Counted from the first letter of the stretch, positions 8,545 to 17,947 are shown. The stretch: DNA of 64,000 nt from DASZHJ01 sp035604335 (GCA_035604335.1 DATNIT010000074.1:3688-67687); one strand, 5' to 3'. Numbers and translations: made by a program. The notes: generated by a model not told the origin, from the sequence alone.

Positions 8545-9921
8545 TCAGACCCCGCTGACGCGGTCGACGGTCCGGCGGAAGTTGGCGGCGATGCGATCCT
8601 CGGCGGCGTGGTGGCGCTCGCGGATGACCCAACGTCCGCCGACCATGACGTCGCGCACGACGGCGGTCTCGCTGGCGAAGACCACGGAATCGATGAGCGC
8701 GTCCCGCTCGCGGCGATAGAGCGAGGGTGCCATGGGATCGAGCACCAGCAGATCCGCGCGGTGGCCCGGAGCGAGGGCGCCGGTGCGCCGGCCGAGCGCC
8801 TGCGCGCCGCCCGCGACCGCCGCTTGCCAGAGCGCGAGACCCGTCGATGCGGGCTTGCCCGATGGGGCGAGCGCGCGGCGGCGCTCGCGCAGGCGCTGGC
8901 CGTACTCGAGCCAGCGCAGCTCCTCGATGGGGCTGAGAGACACGTGGCTGTCGGAGCCGATGCCCCAGCGCCCGCCGTCCGCGAGATAGGGCAGCAGCGG
9001 GAAGAAGCCGTCGCCGAGATTGCCCTCGGTGGTGGGACAAAGCCCCGCGACCGCGCCGGTGGCGGCGAGCCGCCGGGTCTCCGCGGCGTCCATGTGCGTT
9101 GCATGCACGAGGCACCAGGCGGGATCGACCGGCGCGTGGTCGAGAAGCCACTGCACGGGCCGCGCACCCGACCAGGCCAAGCACTGCTCGACCTCGCGGG
9201 TCTGCTCGGCGACGTGGATGTGGATGGGCGCGGCGGGGTCGAGCTTGCGGAGCTCGGCGCAGGCGGCGGCGAGCGGCGCGGGCGGCACCGCGCGGAGCGA
9301 ATGCAGCGCGAGCCCCACGCGGATCTCGGCGTTGCCGGCGTGCCGGCGTCCGACCTCGTCGATGATGTCGAGCACACCCGGCACCGGCTGCACGAAGCGC
9401 CGCTGAGCTTCCGTCGGCGCGGCGCCGCCGAAGCCGCTGGCCTGGAACAACGCCGGCAGCAGTGTGATGGCGATGCCCGCCTCGGTCGCGGCTGATATCA
9501 CGGCTTCGCTCATGGCGGCGGGCTCGGCATAGGGCCGGCCGTCGCGGGCGTTGTGGAGGTAGTGGAACTCGGCGACGCCGGTGTAGCCGGCCCTGAGCAT
9601 GTCGAGGTAGAGCTGCGCCGCGATCGCCTGCACGTCCTCGGGCTCGAGCACCGCGAGGAAGCGGTACATGGCTTCGCGCCAGCTCCAAAAATCATCGCCG
9701 GTCGGGCTCGCGCGCTCGGTCAACCCCGCCATCGCGCGCTGGAACGCGTGGGAATGCAGGTTGGGCATGCCGGGCAGCACGGGACCGGCGAGCCGCTCGG
9801 CATCGCCCGGCGCGGCGCCCGCCTCGACCCCCGCGAGACTGCCGCCGGCATCGAGGGTGAAGCGCACATTCTGCGCCCAACCCGTGGGCAGCAGCGCGCT
9901 CTCGGCGAAGAGCACGGTCAT
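8545..9921 (-). CDS. hutF: Formimidoylglutamate deiminase (HutF-like amidohydrolase)
   Basis: 458 residues. HutF deiminates N-formimidoyl-L-glutamate to N-formylglutamate in one branch of histidine breakdown. Metal site motifs are in order: MPNLHSHAFQRAMAGL (near 52), LALHSLRAVPP, IHIHVAEQTREV and GSDSHVSLSP, with PTTEGNLGDG preceding the last. The C-terminus closes the urease-like composite domain. Its start overlaps the stop of the upstream transporter ATPase by four bases, so it is translationally coupled to the peptide ABC operon and not to other hut genes. The true substrate may therefore be a related imported compound (inference). Confidence 0.85.
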   Translation of the reverse strand: MTVLFAESALLPTGWAQNVRFTLDAGGSLAGVEAGAAPGDAERLAGPVLPGMPNLHSHAFQRAMAGLTERASPTGDDFWSWREAMYRFLAVLEPEDVQAIAAQLYLDMLRAGYTGVAEFHYLHNARDGRPYAEPAAMSEAVISAATEAGIAITLLPALFQASGFGGAAPTEAQRRFVQPVPGVLDIIDEVGRRHAGNAEIRVGLALHSLRAVPPAPLAAACAELRKLDPAAPIHIHVAEQTREVEQCLAWSGARPVQWLLDHAPVDPAWCLVHATHMDAAETRRLAATGAVAGLCPTTEGNLGDGFFPLLPYLADGGRWGIGSDSHVSLSPIEELRWLEYGQRLRERRRALAPSGKPASTGLALWQAAVAGGAQALGRRTGALAPGHRADLLVLDPMAPSLYRRERDALIDSVVFASETAVVRDVMVGGRWVIRERHHAAEDRIAANFRRTVDRVSGV

Positions 9922-10916
9922 GGCGGGACCGCCGCGGGAGCAGGCGTTGCCGGGAAGAGGTGACAGGCGACGCCCCGGTCTTTGCTGACCTGCACCCAGC
10001 CGGGATAAACCCGCTTGCAGACCTCCATGGCCTGCGGACAGCGCGGGTGGAAGTGGCAGCCGGAGGGCGGCGCCAGCGCGGAGGCGATCTCGCCCTCGAG
10101 CTTCGCCATCACGACCTTCGCCTTGGGATCGGGCACCGGCGAGGCGCTGCGCAGCACGCGCGTATAGGGGTGCAGCGGCTCGTCGAAGATCGCGGGCACC
10201 GGCCCCTTCTCGACAATGCGGCCGAGATACATCACGGCGACCTTGCGGCAGACATGCCGGACCACGCCCAAATCATGGGAGATGAAGATGAAGCTCAGCT
10301 TGCGCCGCTCCTGCAGCCCGCGCAACAGCACCAGGATCTGCGCCTGGATCGAGACATCGAGCGCCGAGACCGGCTCGTCCGCGACGATCAGCTCGGGCTG
10401 CAGCACGAGGGCGCGGGCGATGCCGATGCGCTGGCGCTGGCCGCCGCTGAACTCGTGCGGATATTTCGCGGCGGCGTCGCTGGGCATGCCGACCTCGGCG
10501 AGGACGGCACGCACCGCGGCCTGGATCTCGCTCGCCGTGCCCAGCCGGTGCACCGTCATCGGCTCGGCCAGCGTCTGGCCGATGGTGCGGCGCGGATTGA
10601 GCGAGGAATAGGGATCCTGGAACACGATCTGCATCTCGCGGCGCAGGCGCCGCAGCATGGCCGCGCTCGCCGCCAGCACGTCCTCGCCCTTGAAGCGGAC
10701 GCGGCCGGCATCGGGCTCGATGAGCCGCAGGATCGAGCGCCCCGCCGTCGACTTGCCGCAGCCGGATTCGCCGACCAGGCCAAAGGCCTCGCCCGCCTCG
10801 ACCGAGAACGAGATGTCGCTGAGCGCATGGACGGTGCCGGCCGCGCCGCCGAGGAAGCCGCGCCGGACCTGGAAGGATTTGCTGAGGTTCTCGACCTCGA
10901 GGAGCGGCTCGGTCAT
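9918..10916 (-). CDS. Oligopeptide ABC transporter ATP-binding protein (OppF-like)
   Basis: 332 residues. Walker A GESGCGKS, signature FSGGQRQR, Walker B VADEPVSALDVS and switch FISHDLG are present. The C-terminal oligopeptide extension includes CHFHPRCP and CHLFP. The ATG at 10916 overlaps the stop of the OppD-like gene as ATGA. A longer in-frame extension to 11780 is shadow sequence inside that gene. It powers import together with the OppD-like subunit. Confidence 0.95.
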   Translation of the reverse strand: MTEPLLEVENLSKSFQVRRGFLGGAAGTVHALSDISFSVEAGEAFGLVGESGCGKSTAGRSILRLIEPDAGRVRFKGEDVLAASAAMLRRLRREMQIVFQDPYSSLNPRRTIGQTLAEPMTVHRLGTASEIQAAVRAVLAEVGMPSDAAAKYPHEFSGGQRQRIGIARALVLQPELIVADEPVSALDVSIQAQILVLLRGLQERRKLSFIFISHDLGVVRHVCRKVAVMYLGRIVEKGPVPAIFDEPLHPYTRVLRSASPVPDPKAKVVMAKLEGEIASALAPPSGCHFHPRCPQAMEVCKRVYPGWVQVSKDRGVACHLFPATPAPAAVPP

Positions 10917-11926
10917 GCTGGCTCCGCGCCCGAGCCTTCGCCCGCGCGCACCCAGCAGCGGGCCGCGTGGCCTCGCAAGCCCGGCACCGGCACCAATGGC
11001 GGCACCTCGAGGGAGCAGCGCGGGATCCGGAGCGGGCAGCGGTCGGCATAGCGGCAGCCCGCCGGCATCGCCGTGATCGGCGGCACCTGGCCGGGGATCG
11101 GCTTGAGGTCGAGGGCGTCGCGGTCGACTCGCGGGATCGAGCGCAAGAGCGCCTCGGTATAGGGATGCGTCGGATGGGCGAAGAGCTCCTCGACGCCCGC
11201 GAGCTCCACGATGTCGCCGGCATACATGACGGCGACGCGGTCGGCGATCGAGGCGACCACGCCGAGGTTGTGGGTGATGAAGATCATGGCCATGCCGTCG
11301 CTCGCCTTGAGCTCCGCCAGCAAGGCGAGGACCTGAGCCTGGATCGTCACGTCGAGCGCCGTGGTGGGCTCGTCTGCGAGCAGCACCTCGGGCCCGCAGG
11401 CGAGCGCCACCGCGATCATCACGCGCTGACGCATGCCGCCGCTGAACTGGTGCGGGTAGTCGCCGTAGCGGCGCGCCGCCGAGGGGATCTTCACGTGCTC
11501 CAGGAGCTCGAGCGCGCGCGCGCGCGCCGCCCGCAGCGAGAGGTCCGTGTGGTAGCGCAGCGCCTCCGCGACCTGGAAGCCCACGGTTAGCACCGGATTG
11601 AGCGAGGTCATCGGCTCCTGGAAGATCATGGAGATCCGGTTGCCGCGGATCTTTTCCATCTCGCGCTCGCCGAGGGCGAGGAGATCGCGGCCGTCCAGCA
11701 GCACGCGGCCCGAGGTCACGCGGCCGTTGGCTTTGGGTACGAGCCCGATTATCGAGAGCGCGGTGATGCTCTTGCCGCAACCAGACTCGCCCACCAGCGC
11801 CAGCGTCTCGTTGCGGCCGAGCGTGAACCCCACGCCGCGCACCGCCGGATACCAGGTGCCGCCGATGCGGAACTCGGTGGTGAGGCTCTCGACGACGAGC
11901 GCGGGATCGGCGCTCCGCTCACTCAT
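10913..11926 (-). CDS. Oligopeptide ABC transporter ATP-binding protein (OppD-like)
   Basis: 337 residues. Walker A GESGCGKS, signature FSGGMRQR, Walker B LLADEPTTALDVT and switch FITHNLG are intact. The C-terminus carries the oligopeptide/HPY extension with CRYADRCPLR. It overlaps both neighbours: its start lies 8 bases inside the permease gene upstream, and its stop lies inside the OppF-like start. It forms the nucleotide-binding pair with the OppF-like protein. Confidence 0.95.
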   Translation of the reverse strand: MSERSADPALVVESLTTEFRIGGTWYPAVRGVGFTLGRNETLALVGESGCGKSITALSIIGLVPKANGRVTSGRVLLDGRDLLALGEREMEKIRGNRISMIFQEPMTSLNPVLTVGFQVAEALRYHTDLSLRAARARALELLEHVKIPSAARRYGDYPHQFSGGMRQRVMIAVALACGPEVLLADEPTTALDVTIQAQVLALLAELKASDGMAMIFITHNLGVVASIADRVAVMYAGDIVELAGVEELFAHPTHPYTEALLRSIPRVDRDALDLKPIPGQVPPITAMPAGCRYADRCPLRIPRCSLEVPPLVPVPGLRGHAARCWVRAGEGSGAEPA

Positions 11927-12788
11927 GGCGGAGCCTCGGATCGGTGGCGTCCCGCAGGCCGTCGCCGAGCATGTTGAGGCCCAGCATGATCACGAGGATC
12001 GCGAGGCTCGGAAACAGCGCGAGCCACGGCGCGTCCAGGATGTTCTCGAAGCCCTCGCGGATCATGCCGCCCCAGGTGGCCGTCGGTGGCCGCACGCCCA
12101 GGCCGATGAAGCTGAGCGAGGCCTCGGTCCGGATCGCGGTCGCGAGCCAGAGCGAGGCCATGACCAGGATCTCGTCGATGATGTTGGGGAGGATGTGCAC
12201 CAGCATGATGCGCAGGTTCGAGAAGCCCAGCGCGCGGCCGGCCTCGATGAAGTCACGCTCCTTGATCGCGAGCGTCGGCGCGCGGGCGATGCGCGCGAAG
12301 GGCGCGATCGCCGTCAGCGTGATCGCGAGGATGAGGTTGCCGACCGTCGGCCCCAGCATCGCCACCACCAGCAGGCCCATCACCAGTGTGGGGAAGCTCA
12401 GAAGCACGTCCATCGCCGCCATCACGACGCGGTCGAAGACGCCGCCGATGTAGCCGGCGAGCATGCCCAAGACACCGCCGATCGCGATCGCCAGCAGCAC
12501 CGCCGAGGTGCCGACGAGCAACGAGACGCGGCCACCCCAGAGGATGCGCGAGAGGATGTCGCGGCCAAAGCTGTCGCTGCCGAGCGGGAAGTCGGCGGAA
12601 GGCCCGGCGAGGCGCTGTAGCACGTCCTGCTCCAGAGGATCGTGCGGCGAGAGCCAGGGCGCGAAGAGCGCGCTCAGCGCCACCGCGAGCACCAACCCCG
12701 CGCCCAGCGACGCCATCTTGTGGCGGACGATGGCGGTGCCGAATCGCGCCCAGGCGCCGCGCTCCGGCACGGTCACGACCGCGCTCAT
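11919..12788 (-). CDS. Oligopeptide ABC transporter permease (DppC/OppC-like)
   Basis: 289 residues. After a short cytoplasmic N-terminus come a transmembrane helix, the FPLGSDSFGRDILSR motif (near 70) and a binding-protein-dependent transport domain with EAA loop (AGRALGFSNL, then HILPNI). The ATG at 12788 overlaps the upstream permease stop by four bases. The much longer open frame to 13757 is antisense or shadow coding and was rejected. Confidence 0.95.
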   Translation of the reverse strand: MSAVVTVPERGAWARFGTAIVRHKMASLGAGLVLAVALSALFAPWLSPHDPLEQDVLQRLAGPSADFPLGSDSFGRDILSRILWGGRVSLLVGTSAVLLAIAIGGVLGMLAGYIGGVFDRVVMAAMDVLLSFPTLVMGLLVVAMLGPTVGNLILAITLTAIAPFARIARAPTLAIKERDFIEAGRALGFSNLRIMLVHILPNIIDEILVMASLWLATAIRTEASLSFIGLGVRPPTATWGGMIREGFENILDAPWLALFPSLAILVIMLGLNMLGDGLRDATDPRLRHE

Positions 12789-13726
12789 TGCCGCTTCACC
12801 CGGGGATCGATGAGCCCATAAGTCAGGTCGGTGAGCAGGTTCGCGATCACGATGAAGAAGGCGTAGATCACCATCATGCCCTCGAGCAGCGTGTAGTCGC
12901 GCTGATTGAGCGCGTTGATGATGAGCTTGCCGAGGCCGGGACGGTTGAACACGATCTCCGTCAGCACGGAATTGCCGATCAGCACGCCGAGATAGAGCCC
13001 CACCACCGTCACCACGGGGATGAGCGCGTTGCGCAGCGCATGGCGCCAAATCACCACGCGCGCCGGCACGCCCTTGGCCCGGGCGGTGCGGATGTAATCC
13101 TCGCCCAGCACGCCCAGCATGCTCGAGCGCGCGACCCGCATGACATAGGCCACCATGATGAGGCCGAGATTGATCGCCGGGAGCGCGAGCGCCCGCAGTT
13201 GATCGACGGGATTGCCGGATCTCGCCTCGGAGATCACCGGGAACCAGCGCAGCTGAATGGCAAAGGCGAGCAGCAGTAGGATCGCCGAGACGAAAGCGGG
13301 AAACGACAGACCCGTCAGCGAGAAGAAGCGCGCGAGATAGTCGATCGCGCCGTTGCGGTGGCGCGCGGCGACGATGCCGAGCGGCAATCCCAGCACGACG
13401 CCGATCGCCAGCGCGGTCAGCGTGAGGTCGATGGTGTACGGCAGCACGCCCGCGACCTCGCTCCAGACCCGCTGATGCGTCACCAGAGAGGCGCCGAGGT
13501 CGCCCTGCAGCACCTGGCCCAGGAACTCGACGTATTGCGCAGCGATCGGCTGGTCGAGGCCGAGCTGGTGGCGCATGGAGATCAGCGCCTGCTGGCTCGC
13601 CTGATCGCCCAGGATGATCATGGCGGGATCGCCGGGCGCGATGCGCACGAAGAAGAACACCACGGTCAGCACGGCCAACAGCGTCGGCACTGCGATCAGG
13701 AGCCGCTTGGCGATGTAGCTCAGCAC
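12785..13726 (-). CDS. Oligopeptide ABC transporter permease (DppB/OppB-like)
   Basis: 313 residues, normal for the family. It begins with the classic MLSYIAKRLLIAVPTLLAV helix and contains the periplasmic GDPA segment, the GDLGASL motif (near 95) and the EAA loop (RAKGVPARVVIWRHALRNAL). It is the first permease after the binding-protein gene, from which it is separated by a large palindrome (13802-13902). Confidence 0.95.
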   Translation of the reverse strand: MLSYIAKRLLIAVPTLLAVLTVVFFFVRIAPGDPAMIILGDQASQQALISMRHQLGLDQPIAAQYVEFLGQVLQGDLGASLVTHQRVWSEVAGVLPYTIDLTLTALAIGVVLGLPLGIVAARHRNGAIDYLARFFSLTGLSFPAFVSAILLLLAFAIQLRWFPVISEARSGNPVDQLRALALPAINLGLIMVAYVMRVARSSMLGVLGEDYIRTARAKGVPARVVIWRHALRNALIPVVTVVGLYLGVLIGNSVLTEIVFNRPGLGKLIINALNQRDYTLLEGMMVIYAFFIVIANLLTDLTYGLIDPRVKRQ

Positions 13727-13801
13727 CTCCGCGCCCCGCTCGACGTTCGGCGGCCAAAGAGAGCAGCGCGCGCTAGCGCCAAGACCCGAGGTTCCCTAGG
13801 T

Positions 13802-13902
13802 CACCCCCCTCCCTACCCTCCCCCTCAAGGGGGGAGGGGCTGAAGACGTGAGGCAGCTCATTCCTCCTCCCCCCTTGAGGGGGAGGGTTGGGGTGGGGGG
13901 TG
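13802..13902. repeat. Large G/C-rich imperfect palindrome between binding-protein and permease genes
   Basis: A C-rich arm (13802-13838) running through CCCTCCCCCTCAAGGGG pairs with a G-rich arm (13866-13902) containing CCCCTTGAGGGGGAGGG. The arms are about 36 bases with few mismatches and a loop of roughly 27 bases. The transcript could fold into a long stem. Such elements are common between genes of rhizobia-like bacteria; here it could stabilise the upstream mRNA or reduce downstream expression. Confidence 0.75.
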
Positions 13903-13944
13903 CGACGCAAGGTCACGGCCTGCGCCCGGCAGGAGTGCCCTCGC

Positions 13945-15495
13945 TTACTGAAGCGTGGTGAGCTCGTTGATGAGCGGCCCCAGGGTGAGCGAGGCATCGA
14001 GCTTGTAGCCGAAGTTGAGCTTGTCGCGATGCGCCCAGACCTGGAGCTGCTCGTAGAGCGGGACCGCGCAGACCTGCTGCACGAGCTTGTCCTGCGCCTC
14101 CTTCCAGAGCGCCTTCTGCTTGGCGGGGTCGGTCTCGGAGCGGGCGGCATCGATCTCCTGATCGGCCATGGCGCAGTGCGAGAAGTTGGTAACCGCCGAC
14201 GGGGTGCCGACGATGCTGCGCGAGTGGAAGAATTGCGTGAGGTAAACATCCGCCACCGGCAGCCGCGCGGCCGAGTACATCACGACCTGGCTCAGATCCT
14301 TGCGGATCTGCGCGTGGAAGGTCGGGTGGTCCACGACGTCGAGCTGCAGGTCGATGCCGACCTTCTTCAGCTGCGCCTGCACGATCTGCATGGTGTTGAG
14401 CATGGTCGAGAGCTGGGTCTGGATCGCCTTGATGGTGATCCCGTCGGCATGCCCGGCCGCGGCCAATAGCTCTTTCGCCTTGGCGGGGTCGTAGGGATAG
14501 AGCGGTGCGCTCTCGTCCGTGCCGAGGTAATCGTGCGGAACGATGGAGACCGCCTCCCGCGCGGTGAGCTCGCCCTTGAACTTCACCAGCTCCTTGCGGT
14601 TAAGGGCGTAGGCGATCGCCTGGCGCACGCGCAGGTCGTCGAGCGGCGGCTTGGTGATGTTGAGGCTGATATTCGAGAGCTCGCCCGGCCCGAACACGTC
14701 GACGACGGTGTGCGGCTCCTTCTGCATCCGGTCGGCCCAGGTCTGGTCCTGGCGGCCGTAGATCAGATCGATCTCGCCGGACTGATAGGCGAGGTCGCGC
14801 GTCGCGTCCGACGGAATGTACTTGTAGACGATCTTGTCGATCTTGGGCGCGCCGCGGAAATAGTTCTTGTTGGCGACCAGCACCACGGACTGATTGGGCG
14901 TGTACTCCGCATAGGCGAAGGGTCCGGTGCCGACGGCCTGGGTGCGGAAGTCGTCACCCAGTTTATCGACCGCTTTCTTGCAGACGATATTGCCGCTCTG
15001 GTAGGCGGTGAGCAGGCCCAGCACGTTGGGCGGGCGCTGCTTGAACTTGATCTGCACGGTGTAGGGGTCGGGTGCCTCGAAGGACTCGACGCCGGCGAAG
15101 TCGGAGGAATAGGCGGAGGTCTTGGTGTCGGACGCGCGCTTGAGCGAGAACACCACGTCCTCCGAGGTGAGCTCGCCATAGCCGTTGTTGCACTGGACGC
15201 CGTGGCGGAGATGGAAGGTCCAGGTGTTGAGATCGGACGAGGTGTCCCAGCTCTCCGCGAGGTCCGGCTCGATCTGGTCGGGATTCATGCTGCCGGGCTT
15301 GAAGCGGACGAGGCCGTTGAACATCCAGCCGACGATCGCCTTGTCGGGGGTGGTGGAGGCCTTGTGGGGATCGAGCGCCTGCATGTCCTGCGCCTGCATC
15401 CCGATGTTCAGCACCGTCTCGGCGCTGGCCGGCGACAAGCCCAGCCACGCCGCGCCGGCGATGACGCCCACCATTGCGAACCGTCCGTGTTTCAT
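13945..15495 (-). CDS. ABC transporter substrate-binding protein, family 5 (peptide/opine)
   Basis: 516 residues, the usual size for SBP_bac_5 proteins. A signal peptide with a hydrophobic core ends at PASAETVLNIG. Family motifs include ALDPHKASTTPDKAI, LAESWDTSSDLNTWTFHLR (near 85) and RQAIAYALNRKELV (near 295). I chose the ATG at 15495 (MKHGRFAM), nine bases from GGAGGA; the GTG at 15504 abuts that site. As the first gene of the operon ending in hutF and ridA, it defines the imported ligand, which cannot be read. Confidence 0.93.
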   Translation of the reverse strand: MKHGRFAMVGVIAGAAWLGLSPASAETVLNIGMQAQDMQALDPHKASTTPDKAIVGWMFNGLVRFKPGSMNPDQIEPDLAESWDTSSDLNTWTFHLRHGVQCNNGYGELTSEDVVFSLKRASDTKTSAYSSDFAGVESFEAPDPYTVQIKFKQRPPNVLGLLTAYQSGNIVCKKAVDKLGDDFRTQAVGTGPFAYAEYTPNQSVVLVANKNYFRGAPKIDKIVYKYIPSDATRDLAYQSGEIDLIYGRQDQTWADRMQKEPHTVVDVFGPGELSNISLNITKPPLDDLRVRQAIAYALNRKELVKFKGELTAREAVSIVPHDYLGTDESAPLYPYDPAKAKELLAAAGHADGITIKAIQTQLSTMLNTMQIVQAQLKKVGIDLQLDVVDHPTFHAQIRKDLSQVVMYSAARLPVADVYLTQFFHSRSIVGTPSAVTNFSHCAMADQEIDAARSETDPAKQKALWKEAQDKLVQQVCAVPLYEQLQVWAHRDKLNFGYKLDASLTLGPLINELTTLQ

Positions 15496-15601
15496 CTCGT
15501 CCACTCCTCCCCTCCCGTTCCGCCGAGGATGCCGGCGGTGTTCGTGGATGATACCGATCGCCGATTGCCCTTGAAAGCCTGGCCGCAGGGGTCGCCCGCC
15601 G

Positions 15602-16303
15602 TCACACCATGTCCTCGTGGCGCATGTTAACCAGCAGCTCCGCCACCGCGGCGTTGTTGGGCAAGCTCAAGACGGTGGCCACGAGCTCCGCGATCTCCTC
15701 CGGCGGGATCATCTCCGCGCGGTCGACCTCCTGGACGTCGGCGGTCATGTCGGTGGCGACGAAGCTCGGGCAGACCGCGGTCGCGCGGATCCCGTGCTCC
15801 CAGCCGAGCCGGCGCACGGAATGCGTGAGCGCCATCAGCGCGAACTTGGTCATGGCATAGCCGGCGTTGGCGTTCTTCACGCGCTTCCCCGAGAGCGAGG
15901 CGACGTTGACCACGCGGCCGACGCCGGATTTCTTGAGGTGCGGCAGCGCCGCGCGAATGACCCGAAGCGGCGCCTTCACGTTCACCAGCCACATCTCGTC
16001 GAGCGTGTCCTCGCTCTCGTCCTCGAGGGTCGAGAGCCGCGAGATGCCCGCGTTATTGACGAGGGCGTCGATGCGTCCGAAGCGCTCCAAGGTGGCATCG
16101 ACCCAGGCCTTGGCGGACTCGCGGTCGCGAGCCTCGTAGCGCGCGACCAGGCAGCGCGCGGAAGCCGGCACCGCCGGCGTCTTGCCGTTGCGCACGCCGA
16201 GGCTCAGCCGGAACCCGCCCGCCGCCAGCCGGCGCGCGGTCGCGGCCCCGATGCCGCGGTTCGCTCCCGAAATCATCACCACGCGCTCGCCCGCCGCCAA
16301 CAT
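15602..16303 (-). CDS. SDR family NAD(P)-dependent oxidoreductase
   Basis: 233 residues with the Rossmann glycine motif SGANRGIGAA (near 10), NNAGIS (near 85), the catalytic serine in NVASLSG and the YAMTK tyrosine-lysine pair (near 150). AGGAGG lies about seven bases before the ATG at 16303. It lies 106 bases upstream of the transporter operon on the same strand and may be co-regulated. Substrate unknown. Confidence 0.9.
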   Translation of the reverse strand: MLAAGERVVMISGANRGIGAATARRLAAGGFRLSLGVRNGKTPAVPASARCLVARYEARDRESAKAWVDATLERFGRIDALVNNAGISRLSTLEDESEDTLDEMWLVNVKAPLRVIRAALPHLKKSGVGRVVNVASLSGKRVKNANAGYAMTKFALMALTHSVRRLGWEHGIRATAVCPSFVATDMTADVQEVDRAEMIPPEEIAELVATVLSLPNNAAVAELLVNMRHEDMV

Positions 16304-16488
16304 CGGCACGCCTCCTCTTGTCTGTCCGGGCCCGATCAAATCTTAGCGAGATTCCAAATTCGCCGCATCAAACCCGGCCCGAGCTCGGGAAAAAGCCGCA
16401 GGGCCCCTGTAGTGACACGCATCACAGTTGGCGATCCCGCGCTAGACTAGGCTCGCGCGGGCGTGCCCGAGGTTTCCGTAGGTCTGAC

Positions 16489-16695
16489 GTGACCCTGCAG
16501 CGCAAGACGGTTCATGTAAACGACGTGCCCATCGGCCAGGCCTCGACTTGGGGCGAGGTTTTTGCGCTGCTGAGAGCCAGGGGGATCTGGTTTCTTGGCA
16601 AGCCCGGGGCCGCCGAGGGGCCGACCGGGTTCTTTCTGCACGGCACGTCGACCGATATTCAGTGGCGGATGCGGTCCGGCAACGACGTCGCGTGA
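16489..16695 (+). CDS. Small hypothetical protein (68 aa)
   Basis: A possible GTG start gives 68 residues beginning MTLQRKTVHVNDVPIGQAS, then WGEVFALLRARGIWFLG, ending WRMRSGNDVA. The composition looks protein-like and the frame ends just before the convergent gene at 16703. The ribosome binding site is weak (GTAGGTC). I do not recognise a family. It could be a small conserved protein or a chance frame. Confidence 0.45.
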   Translation: MTLQRKTVHVNDVPIGQASTWGEVFALLRARGIWFLGKPGAAEGPTGFFLHGTSTDIQWRMRSGNDVA

Positions 16696-16702
16696 GAGCC
16701 GC

Positions 16703-17947
16703 TCAGAACCGATCCGGGCGATAAGGCGCGAGGTCGATCCCCGGCGGCCTCCCCGCCACGACGGAGGCCACCAGCCGGCCGGTGATCGGCCCGAGCGTGA
16801 GACCGAGATGGCCATGGCCGAAGGCGTAGACGACCGACGGACAGCGCGGCGACGGGCCGATGACGGGCACGGAATCCGGCGTCGACGGGCGATACCCCAT
16901 CCATTCCCGGTTCACGCGGTCGCTCAAGCCCGGCAGCGCCGCTCGCGCGTGCGGCAGGATCTTGTAGATGCGCGAGAAATCCGGCGGCGCGTCGACGCCG
17001 GCGAGCTCGATCCCGCTGTTGATGCGGATGCCGTCCTGCATCGGCGCCATCGCGAAGACGCGCTCGGGGAAGACGACGGGCCGCCGGAGCTCGCCGGCAT
17101 CGCCGGGATCGAGGTTCAGGTGATAGCCGCGCTCGGTATCGAGGGAGACGCGATCGCCGAGCCGCGCCGCGAGCCGTCCGGACCAGGCGCCGGCCGCCAC
17201 CACCACGGCATCGAAGTCGCGGATGCCGCGCTCGGAGCGCACGCGCACGCCGCCGCCCTCGCGCGGCTCCAGGTCGCGCACGTTCTCATGCAGGAACTGC
17301 CCGCCGGCCTGGGCGAAATATTGGCCATAGCCGTCGACGAGGCGCCACGGGTAGCTCGCGAAGCCGCTGTCGGGCTGGAACAGACCCTTGATGAAGCGCG
17401 GCGCCAGATGCGGCTCCAGCTGGCGGAGCTCGTCCTGGTTGAGCACGTCGAACTTGATGCCGTGCCGGCTCATCAGCCGCCGCTCGAGCGCGCTCCCGGC
17501 AAAGCCTTTCTCGGTCTCGTAGGCCTTGAGCCAGCCGACGGGGCGCAGCACGTCGTGCACGCCCGCGAGCGCCGCGAGCTCGCGATGGGCGTCGTTCGCC
17601 TGCGCCAGGATCGGGGCGAGCGCCGAGGCACTCTTGTCCACCTGGGACGGGCGTCCCGCCCACAGAAAGCGCACGAGCCAGGGCGCGAGCCACGGCAAGT
17701 AGCGCCAGCGCAGCCGGATCGGGCTCGCGGGATCGAGCAGCATCGCCGGGATCTCCTTCCAGAGATCCGGCGTGCTGGTGGGGGTCACCGCGCCCGTGAC
17801 GATGCCGCCGGCGTTGCCGTAGGAGGTCAGCGTGCCCGGCGAGCGCGCATCGATCACGCTGACCTTGTTGCCGTCCCGCTGGAGATAAAGCGCCGCGCTC
17901 ATGCCGACGACGCCGGCGCCCACGACCGCGATGTCTCGTCCCCCCAT
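16703..17947 (-). CDS. FAD-dependent D-amino acid dehydrogenase-like (DadA family)
   Basis: 414 residues of the DAO/DadA fold. DIAVVGAGVVGMSAALYL binds FAD at the N-terminus, SYGNAGGI follows near 45, and the C-terminal MGYRPSTPDSVPVIGPS plus FGHGHLGLTLGP close the FAD site. Such enzymes deaminate D-amino acids at the membrane and pass electrons to quinone. No alanine racemase gene is next to it. msrB follows 16 bases upstream on the same strand, so the two may share a transcript. Confidence 0.88.
   Translation of the reverse strand: MGGRDIAVVGAGVVGMSAALYLQRDGNKVSVIDARSPGTLTSYGNAGGIVTGAVTPTSTPDLWKEIPAMLLDPASPIRLRWRYLPWLAPWLVRFLWAGRPSQVDKSASALAPILAQANDAHRELAALAGVHDVLRPVGWLKAYETEKGFAGSALERRLMSRHGIKFDVLNQDELRQLEPHLAPRFIKGLFQPDSGFASYPWRLVDGYGQYFAQAGGQFLHENVRDLEPREGGGVRVRSERGIRDFDAVVVAAGAWSGRLAARLGDRVSLDTERGYHLNLDPGDAGELRRPVVFPERVFAMAPMQDGIRINSGIELAGVDAPPDFSRIYKILPHARAALPGLSDRVNREWMGYRPSTPDSVPVIGPSPRCPSVVYAFGHGHLGLTLGPITGRLVASVVAGRPPGIDLAPYRPDRF

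Noticed and set aside
8490..9377. Long N-terminal extension of the RidA gene
   Set aside because: Shadow of the hutF gene; AGGAG fixes the start at 8489 and the length then matches RidA.
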